Shown here piece after piece: positions 57,535 to 64,000 of a DNA stretch of 64,000 bases (positions within the stretch are counted from its first letter, which is position 1; the number at the start of each line of letters is the position of its first letter). Source of the DNA: Brevundimonas aveniformis DSM 17977. Its GTDB lineage: Bacteria; Pseudomonadota; Alphaproteobacteria; Caulobacterales; Caulobacteraceae. A program made the position numbers and the translations under genes. The notes beneath the pieces were generated by a model. It did not search any database, was not told where the DNA came from, and worked only from the letters and a program-made list of their open reading frames with translations. The DNA lies in assembly GCF_000428765.1 (NCBI RefSeq), contig NZ_AUAO01000002.1:62001-126000 (forward strand), in the 5' to 3' direction.

Positions 57535-60504
57535 ATGCAGGGTTGGTATTCCATTCCGGCGCATCGGCCGTTTCTGGAAGACCTGGCGGCAGGACTGATC
57601 GCCGAATATGGCGCGGACCCGGACGGCTTGGCCGAGGCGGTGATCCTGTTGCCGAACCGACGCGGCGCGCGCGATCTGGCCGAGGCCTTCCTGAAGATGG
57701 CCAATGGGCGCTCGGCGGTGCTGCTGCCGCGCATTCTGGCGCTGGGCGATCTGGAAACCGGCGAGCCACCGTTCGAGGCCGCCGACATCGCCGTCAGCCT
57801 GCGGCCCGCCGTCGATCCGATGCGGCGACGCTTCGAGCTGGCACGGGTTGCCGCCGCCCACGCCGAGGCGCGCGATGAGCCGCTGGACGCGCGCGGGGCG
57901 CTGGATATGGCGGATGCCCTGGCCGGCTTTCTGGATGGGTTGGCAACACGCTCAGAGATGCGGCCGGACGAACTGGACGGACTGGTTCCCGCAGATCAGG
58001 CCCTGCATTGGGCCGAGGCGGCGGGCTTGCTGAAACACACCCTTGTGGAGTGGCCGCGCCGTCTGGAGGCGTTGGGGGTCCTGGACGCCGCCGTTCGTCG
58101 CGCCGAAATCCTCGACCGCTTGACCGATCAGTGGGAGGCCCGGCCACCACATCATCCGGTCATCGCCGCTGGATCGAATGAAGCGGACGGGCCGGTGGCG
58201 CGTCTGCTCGGGGTGATCGCGCGCGCACCGCAGGGGTGCGTGGTTCTGCCCGGCCTCGATGAAGGACTGGCCGACAGTGCCTGGGCCGAGGTCGGCGAGG
58301 CGCACGCGCAAGGTGCTATCAAGGCGCTCCTGCAAGCCAATGGTCTGGATCGGAAAGAGGTTCGGACCTGGCCGGTGTCGGCGGGGGGCGAGGGGGCGAC
58401 GCGGGGTCGGGCGCGGCGTCGGGTGATCAATGAAGCCCTGCGACCCGCCGAGGCAACCTCGGACTGGCTCAATGTGCTGGATCAGCTGCGAAAGGGGCAG
58501 GCGACCGATCCTGTCCGTGAAGGTCTGAAGGGCCTCACCGTCGTCAACGCAGCGAACGAGGAAGAGGCCGCCGCCGTCTGTGCCGTCCTGATGCGTGAGG
58601 TGCTGGAACCGCCGGACAAGACCTGTGCCCTGGTGACGCCGGATCAGGCGCTGGCGCGACGGGTCGAGGCCCGTTTGGCCCGCTGGGGACTGGCCGTTGA
58701 TGATTCTGCCGGAGCCCCGCTGTCGCGTAGCCACCAGGGTCGACTTCTGGGCCTTGTCGCGCGCCTGATGGCGGAACCGCTGAACCCGATTCTGATCCTC
58801 GCCCTGATCAAACATGCGGATGTGCGTGCGCACCCCCGCGCCGTTCGTGGGTTGGAGGATGCGGCCTTCCGTGGACCGGCACCGCGCTCGTGGGACGACG
58901 TCCAGGCCCGCATCCTGGCGGCGCGGGGGCGCGATGATCGCGGCAAGGCCCGGCCCCCCTGGCGGTTGGCCCGGCTGGATGCAGCTGAGGATCTGGCCAC
59001 GCGGCTGGCGGACATCTTCCCCGGCGAAGCCCCCGACGGGACAGCGGATGTTCTTGCGACAGGTCTGGTCGAACGTATCGAGGCGCTGGCGGGTGCGCGC
59101 GCTTGGACCGGGCCGGAGGGCGAGGCGGCGGCGAGGCTCATGGCCGGGTTGATCGAACATGGAAGCGCCCTGCCGGAGCTCAGTGCGGCGGCCTTTGCGG
59201 ATCTGATCGAGGCCCTGGCGCAGGATCAGACCGTGCGGGCGGATCGGGCATCGCATCCGCGCCTTCGCATTCTGGGGGCCATCGAGGCGCGGCTGGTGCG
59301 GGCGGATCGCATGATCCTCGCTGGACTGGAGGAAGGTGTCTGGCCGCGCGGGGCCTCGGCGGACCCGTTCCTGTCGCGGCCGATGCGGCAGAAGCTGGGC
59401 CTGGCCTCGCCGGAACAGCGGCTGGGGCTGGCGGCGCATGACTTCGCCCAGGCGGCGTCGGCACCGGAGGTCTATCTGATCCAGTCCGAACGGCGCGACG
59501 GCCAGCCGGCGGTGCCGTCGCGCTGGCTCTGGCGACTGGAAACCCTGGTGAAGGGGGCCGAGATTCCCGAAGGTCTGCCGACCCGCCCCGAGGTTCTGGC
59601 CTGGGCGCGTGCGCTGGATGAAGCCGGTGCTTTCAGCCCGGCGTCGCGGCCGATGCCGTCGCCGCCTCTGGCAAGCCGACCGCTCTATTGGCCGGTGACG
59701 GACATCGAGCGGCTGACACGCGATCCCTATGTCATCTGGGCGCGCAAGGTCGCCCGGCTGGATGTGCTGTCGCCGCCGAACGAGGCCGTGGATGCGCGTC
59801 TGCGGGGATCGGCCATCCATGCGGCATTCGAGGACTTTTCCGAAAAGCTAAATCGCGGCGAGACGGCGGACGCCGAAACCTTCGAGGGGCTCTATCTGGA
59901 TGCCCTGCGGGCCGGTGGCATGGACGAGGCGGGTCTGGCGCGCGAAGCCGCCCTGGCACGCCAGACGGCGGCGGAGGTGATCTCCTTCGAGGCCGAACGG
60001 CGTCAGGACGGCCGCCGCGTCGAAGTCGAGCAGCGCGGAGAACAGCCGCTCCAGATCGGGGCCCGCAGACACATGATCTCGGCCCGCGCCGACCGTGTGG
60101 AAATCCTCGACGGCGGCATCCACATTCTGGATTTCAAGACCGGCGCACCGCCGACCGCCAAGGAGGTCGAGGCGGGTTTTGCACCTCAGTTGACCCTGAC
60201 CGGGGCCCTGGCCGCGCGCGGCGCTTTCGGTGGCCGGGCGCTGGAGCCGCAAGGGCTGACCTATGTGCGCGTGTCGGGGCGCGAGCCTCCGATCGAGGTG
60301 CAGGAGGCGACCAAGGAGATGGGTCCGGCCGACGCCTCGGAGGCCGCCTGGGCCGGGGTGATCGAGCTCCTCACCGCCTACGAGAACGATACCGAGCCCT
60401 ATCGTTCGCGGCTGGCCCCCAAGTTTATCAAGTACGCCAGCGAGTATGACCATCTGGCGCGGGTCTTCGAATGGAACTCGGCAGATGACGGGGGCGGCGA
60501 ATGA
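57535..60504 (+). CDS. addB: Double-strand break repair protein AddB
   Basis: Subunit of the AddAB helicase-nuclease that resects breaks for RecA. The 989-residue alphaproteobacterial AddB starts with VILLPNRRGARDLAEAFL, a degenerate helicase domain with no intact Walker A. The C-terminal PD-(D/E)xK nuclease has RGSAIHAAFEDF and HILDFKTGAP. No Cys cluster for an Fe-S centre is seen in the nuclease region, unlike Bacillus AddB. It lies three bases after murU and overlaps addA as ATGA. Confidence 0.95.
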   Translation: MQGWYSIPAHRPFLEDLAAGLIAEYGADPDGLAEAVILLPNRRGARDLAEAFLKMANGRSAVLLPRILALGDLETGEPPFEAADIAVSLRPAVDPMRRRFELARVAAAHAEARDEPLDARGALDMADALAGFLDGLATRSEMRPDELDGLVPADQALHWAEAAGLLKHTLVEWPRRLEALGVLDAAVRRAEILDRLTDQWEARPPHHPVIAAGSNEADGPVARLLGVIARAPQGCVVLPGLDEGLADSAWAEVGEAHAQGAIKALLQANGLDRKEVRTWPVSAGGEGATRGRARRRVINEALRPAEATSDWLNVLDQLRKGQATDPVREGLKGLTVVNAANEEEAAAVCAVLMREVLEPPDKTCALVTPDQALARRVEARLARWGLAVDDSAGAPLSRSHQGRLLGLVARLMAEPLNPILILALIKHADVRAHPRAVRGLEDAAFRGPAPRSWDDVQARILAARGRDDRGKARPPWRLARLDAAEDLATRLADIFPGEAPDGTADVLATGLVERIEALAGARAWTGPEGEAAARLMAGLIEHGSALPELSAAAFADLIEALAQDQTVRADRASHPRLRILGAIEARLVRADRMILAGLEEGVWPRGASADPFLSRPMRQKLGLASPEQRLGLAAHDFAQAASAPEVYLIQSERRDGQPAVPSRWLWRLETLVKGAEIPEGLPTRPEVLAWARALDEAGAFSPASRPMPSPPLASRPLYWPVTDIERLTRDPYVIWARKVARLDVLSPPNEAVDARLRGSAIHAAFEDFSEKLNRGETADAETFEGLYLDALRAGGMDEAGLAREAALARQTAAEVISFEAERRQDGRRVEVEQRGEQPLQIGARRHMISARADRVEILDGGIHILDFKTGAPPTAKEVEAGFAPQLTLTGALAARGAFGGRALEPQGLTYVRVSGREPPIEVQEATKEMGPADASEAAWAGVIELLTAYENDTEPYRSRLAPKFIKYASEYDHLARVFEWNSADDGGGE

Positions 60505-63500
60505 TCGAAGCCCAGGATGCCCAACGTATCGCCGCCGATCCGAGGCTGAACGTCTTTGTCACGGCCAATGCCGGGTCGGGCAAGACCAAGACCCTGATCG
60601 ACCGGGTGGCGCGGCTGTTGCTGGCCGGCGCAGCGCCAGCGCAGATCCTGTGCATCACCTACACCAAGGCCGCTGCGGCCGAGATGCAACGACGGCTGTT
60701 CAAGGTGCTGGGGGCCTGGTCGGTGGCCCGCGATGACAAGCTGGCCGAGACGCTGACCGAGTTGGTTGGCACAGCCCCCGATGGCATCGACCTGTCGCGC
60801 GCCCGACGCCTGTTTGCCCAGGCGCTGGAGACACCCGGCGGGCTGAAGATCCAGACCATCCACGCCTTCTGCGAGCAACTACTGCGACGGTTCCCGGTCG
60901 AGGCCGACGTGTCGCCACGCTTTCAGGTGATGGACGATGTCGAGGCCTCGCTGATCGTGGCCGACGCCCGGGCCGATGTGGCGCGGCTGGCGCTGAGCGG
61001 CGACAGCCCCGAGGTACAGGACGCCTATGCGCGGCTGTCGATCGCCCTGTCGCACCAGGACTTCGACAAGATGTTCGACGAAATCGAGAGCCAGCGGTTC
61101 GCCCTGGCCGACTATGTCGAGCGGGTCGGGCACGATCTGGGCGGGGCGGTGTGGGACGCCTGCGAATTTGACGGCGAGACGACCGCCGATGCGATCGAGG
61201 CTGAGGCGGCGAAGGACTTTGATCCTGAACGGTGGCGGGCCGCGAAGGATTTGCTGGCGGCGGGCGGCAAGACGGACGTCAAGAACGCGGGCCTCATCGC
61301 CGAGGCCTTGAGCCTGAATGGACCGCCGCCGGTGCTGGCGCTTTGCAAGGTGCTTTTCACGGCGGGCGGTGAGGGCACGCCGGCGGACTGGGTGGTCAAG
61401 GGCACGGCCTTCAAGCCGCAGCCCACAATCCATGACTTCATGCTTGAGGAACAGGCGCGACTGGAACGCTGGCGTGAGCGGCTGCGGGCTGAGACGGTGG
61501 CACGCGACACCCTGGCGGTCATGCACCTGGCCCAGGCCTATGTGGGGGCCTATGCCCATCGCAAGGCGGTCCGTTCGGCGCTCGATTTCGCCGATCTGAT
61601 CGACCTGGCTCTGAAGCTGGTGGCGGAAAAGCCCGATGCCGCCTGGGTGCTCTACAAGCTGGACGGCGGCATCGACCATGTGCTGGTCGACGAGGCCCAG
61701 GACACCGCGCCTGAACAGTGGACACTGGTTGAACGGCTGACCGAACCGTTCTTCGCCGGGGCTGGGGCGGCAGAGGCGCGCGATCTTTCGCTGGCACGCA
61801 GCCTGTTCGTGGTCGGCGATGTCAAACAGTCGATCTATTCGTTCCAGGGGGCCGATGCCGGTCGGGTTCTGGAAGAAAACCGGCGCTATCGTCAGAAGGC
61901 TGAGGACGCGGGCCTTCAGTTCAAGTCACCGGCCCTGGAGCATTCCTGGCGCTCGGCCCCCGAGGTTTTGAGCTTTGTCGATGTGGTGTTTGCGTCGCCG
62001 GAGGCGCGACGTGGGGTGCCGGCTCCAGAAGGGCAGGACGTTGTCACCCACTATCCCATCCGTCCTGCTGATTCCGGCACGGTGGAGCTGTGGCCGCTGA
62101 TCCGGGACCCAGGATCGGAGACGGGCCGGGCCTGGGATGCACCGGTCGATGAGGAAACCGAAAGCGCCGCCAACCGCGTCCTGGCCGCCGCGATTGCCGA
62201 CGAGATCAAGGGCATGATCGCGCGTGGCGAGGCCGTTTACGACAAGGATGAGCGGACGTGGCGACCGGCGGAAGCCGGCGATTTCCTCATCCTCGTCCGC
62301 CGACGCAAGGCGCTGTTCGAGGATATTCTGCGTGCGCTCAAGCGCGCCGGTCTTCCTGTGGCGGGGGCCGACCGGTTGAGCCTCAGCGAGCACATTCTGT
62401 TCGACGACCTGATGGCCATCGCCCGGGTTCTGGTCTTCCCGGAAGAGGATCTGATGCTGGCGGCGTTGCTGAAGTCGCCCTTCTTCGATCTGGGCGACGA
62501 TGACATTTTCGACCTGGCCCATGATCGCAGGCACCGCAGCCTGTGGACCCGGCTGAAGTCGCGGGCTGACGAGCGCCCGGCCTGGCGCGCGGCCGTCGAC
62601 CGGCTGGAGGCGCTCAAGGCCGACAACCAGCGCCGGGCACCCTATGAGGTGTTCGCCCGCTTCCTGGCGACGACGGATGCCCAGGGCCGGTCGATGCGGG
62701 CGCGGGCGGCGACGCGCCTGGGGGGCGAGGCATCGGATGTGATCGATGCCTTCCTGGCCGAGGTGCTGGCGGCCGAGGGGCGCGGCGGCGGCGATCTGCA
62801 AAGCGTGATCGATCTGCTTGGCCGGTCTGACATTGTCATCAAGCGCGAAATGGATGCGCCCAAGGGCGAGGTTCGGGTGATGACCGTCCATGGGGCCAAG
62901 GGGCTGGAAGCGCCGGTGCTGTTCCTGCCGGAAACGACCAACCGCAGCGCGCGCGGCACACCGTTGCTGGAAACCGAGGACGGCGGCTTCCTGTGGGCCG
63001 GGTCCAAGTCGCAGGACTGTGATGCCTCGGCGGCGGCGCGATCCCTGCGCGAGGCGCGCGAGGAGGATGAGGCGCTGCGGCTGCTCTATGTGGCCCTGAC
63101 GCGGGCGCGCGACCGGCTGATCGTGTGTGGGCGGATCGGCTCGACCGCCAAGATCGAGAATGTGAAGGGTTGGTACGGGGCCGTTCGTGACGCCTTTGAG
63201 AACCCGATCATTCGCGATCGGCTTGAACATCTCGAAGGCGATCGCCTGCGATATGGCCAGGCCCCGGCTCCGATGAAGGCGACCGCGCCCAGGGTCGAGG
63301 CGACGGTGCGAACGCCGGCCTGGTTGGGCCGAACCCCGTCCCCGGAAGCCCGACGCGGCTGGGCCTCGCCGTCAGCTCTGGCGGGCCGACCGCGTCTTGC
63401 CGCAGCGTCGCCGCTGGCGCGCGAGGCGGGGCTGGGCCGGTTCCGGCGCGGGGAGTTGATCCACAAGCTGTTTGAGCTGTTGCCGGATCTCCCACCGGAA

Positions 63501-63953
63501 GCTCGCACCGAGGCGGCTCGGGCCTATCTGGCGCGTCAGCCGGATCTGGATAGCATACAGCGCGCCGAGATTGCCATGGCCGTGGTGGTGGTGCTGGACG
63601 ATCCTGCCTTCGCCACCCTCTTTGGTCCGGGCTCGCGGGCGGAGGCGTCTGTGGCCGGTTGGGGGCCGGGTCTGCCGGAGGGCATGAAGATCGCCGGGCG
63701 GCTCGACAGGCTGGTGGTGACGGATGATCAGGTTCTGGTCTGCGACTTCAAGACCAACCGCCCGGCTCCGGCGCGTGTCGAGGACAGCGACCCGGCCTAT
63801 GTCGCCCAGTTGGCGGCCTATGTCGCGGTTCTGCGCGGCCTGTGGCCGGACCGGACCGTTCAGGCGGCCCTGCTGTGGACGGATGGGCCCAGATTGGACG
63901 TCATCCCCGACGAGATGATCGAGAACGCCCTGACCGACCTCGCAGGGGGTTGA
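60501..63953 (+). CDS. addA: Double-strand break repair helicase AddA
   Basis: A UvrD-type helicase plus nuclease, 1150 residues. Walker A is ANAGSGKTKTLIDRV, motif Ia is CITYTKAAAAEM, and motif II is VLVDEAQDTAPEQW. VVGDVKQSIYSFQGAD is motif III, and VMTVHGAKGLEAPVLFLPET and LLYVALTRARDRLI are V and VI. The C-terminal nuclease has VLVCDFKTNRP. It is the main motor of AddAB. trxA often follows in this order, outside the window. The final 47 bases of the window are intergenic with nothing recognisable. Confidence 0.96.
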   Translation: MIEAQDAQRIAADPRLNVFVTANAGSGKTKTLIDRVARLLLAGAAPAQILCITYTKAAAAEMQRRLFKVLGAWSVARDDKLAETLTELVGTAPDGIDLSRARRLFAQALETPGGLKIQTIHAFCEQLLRRFPVEADVSPRFQVMDDVEASLIVADARADVARLALSGDSPEVQDAYARLSIALSHQDFDKMFDEIESQRFALADYVERVGHDLGGAVWDACEFDGETTADAIEAEAAKDFDPERWRAAKDLLAAGGKTDVKNAGLIAEALSLNGPPPVLALCKVLFTAGGEGTPADWVVKGTAFKPQPTIHDFMLEEQARLERWRERLRAETVARDTLAVMHLAQAYVGAYAHRKAVRSALDFADLIDLALKLVAEKPDAAWVLYKLDGGIDHVLVDEAQDTAPEQWTLVERLTEPFFAGAGAAEARDLSLARSLFVVGDVKQSIYSFQGADAGRVLEENRRYRQKAEDAGLQFKSPALEHSWRSAPEVLSFVDVVFASPEARRGVPAPEGQDVVTHYPIRPADSGTVELWPLIRDPGSETGRAWDAPVDEETESAANRVLAAAIADEIKGMIARGEAVYDKDERTWRPAEAGDFLILVRRRKALFEDILRALKRAGLPVAGADRLSLSEHILFDDLMAIARVLVFPEEDLMLAALLKSPFFDLGDDDIFDLAHDRRHRSLWTRLKSRADERPAWRAAVDRLEALKADNQRRAPYEVFARFLATTDAQGRSMRARAATRLGGEASDVIDAFLAEVLAAEGRGGGDLQSVIDLLGRSDIVIKREMDAPKGEVRVMTVHGAKGLEAPVLFLPETTNRSARGTPLLETEDGGFLWAGSKSQDCDASAAARSLREAREEDEALRLLYVALTRARDRLIVCGRIGSTAKIENVKGWYGAVRDAFENPIIRDRLEHLEGDRLRYGQAPAPMKATAPRVEATVRTPAWLGRTPSPEARRGWASPSALAGRPRLAAASPLAREAGLGRFRRGELIHKLFELLPDLPPEARTEAARAYLARQPDLDSIQRAEIAMAVVVVLDDPAFATLFGPGSRAEASVAGWGPGLPEGMKIAGRLDRLVVTDDQVLVCDFKTNRPAPARVEDSDPAYVAQLAAYVAVLRGLWPDRTVQAALLWTDGPRLDVIPDEMIENALTDLAGG

Positions 63954-64000
63954 GGCCGCGCCCGGCGACACCCACATTCATCCTCTGACAGAATCATCTC

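Noticed and set aside
57952..59820. A 622-codon open frame antisense to addB
   Set aside because: High-GC third-position bias opens long antisense frames. The product is low-complexity Arg/Gln/His-rich with no domain, while the sense frame is clearly addB.
61926..63230. A 434-codon open frame antisense to addA
   Set aside because: Same GC-skew shadow effect; no recognisable protein features, and addA motifs are read on the other strand.
1..64000. tRNA, rRNA, CRISPR arrays, insertion sequences or prophage
   Set aside because: I looked through intergenic gaps for cloverleaf ends, short spaced repeats, transposase or integrase motifs and found none; gene density leaves little room for them.

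Overview
The window is a gene-dense stretch of high-GC (roughly two thirds G+C by eye) alphaproteobacterial chromosome. It fits a Caulobacteraceae genome, most likely Brevundimonas or a close relative. The support is rpsT followed by dnaA, a TrcR-type DUF1013 regulator, AddAB in place of RecBCD, COQ9, AmgK/MurU muropeptide recycling, GANTC (CcrM) sites at the dnaA promoter, and promoters resembling the Caulobacter housekeeping consensus. I see no insertion sequence, prophage, integrase, CRISPR array, rRNA or tRNA. Genus assignment is inference.

Layout. 1-9.2 kb: truncated purE, a GGDEF protein, two DUF465 proteins flanking ubiX, trcR, AMP nucleosidase, the etfBA pair, a cobalamin adenosyltransferase group and a TetR regulator. 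9.3-13.6 kb: MarR regulator, Rieske oxygenase, pgsA, secreted S1/P1 nuclease, NUDIX hydrolase, and two tiny stress-type genes (a 50-residue Gly/Lys protein and a CsbD protein). 13.6-18.9 kb: secreted hypothetical protein, a CoxE-like VWA gene coupled to a MntA-HepT toxin-antitoxin pair, nitroreductase/GNAT, HDAC-like deacetylase and a histidine phosphatase. 18.9-32.5 kb: cyclophilin, an intergenic palindromic repeat, phosphotransferase, glpK, PLP ammonia-lyase, MaoC hydratase, kup, an Rrf2 regulator, SDR, MarC, pyrF, a lipoprotein, a membrane protein and a NatAB-type ABC exporter. 32.6-40.4 kb: rpsU (apparently with a CTG start), COQ9, a G3E metallochaperone GTPase with a His-rich loop, DUF805, SDR, WD40, PHB depolymerase, a YgjP-like metalloprotease, enoyl-CoA hydratase and rpsT. 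40.4-49 kb: dnaA with a long leader, gluQ, alkA-type glycosylase, TRIC channel, HNH protein, pyrD with DUF952 and SixA-like genes, a methyltransferase and gloB sharing a palindromic start region, and a membrane thioredoxin-like protein. 50-64 kb: mmsA with a tiny membrane protein, an MT-A70 methyltransferase, an S9 peptidase, then a tightly coupled forward run plsC-like/tsaE/amgK/murU/addB/addA.

Most genes are housekeeping. The more unusual signals are regulatory or structural. These are: a perfect 14-bp palindrome between the divergent starts of gloB and a methyltransferase, which could give two leaderless mRNAs; a CTG start for rpsU; CcrM sites and a palindrome directly upstream of a consensus dnaA promoter; two intergenic inverted-repeat elements; five convergent gene pairs whose stop codons overlap as CTAG; and a MntA-HepT pair fused translationally to a VWA gene. 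I found no clearly new multi-gene system and do not claim one.
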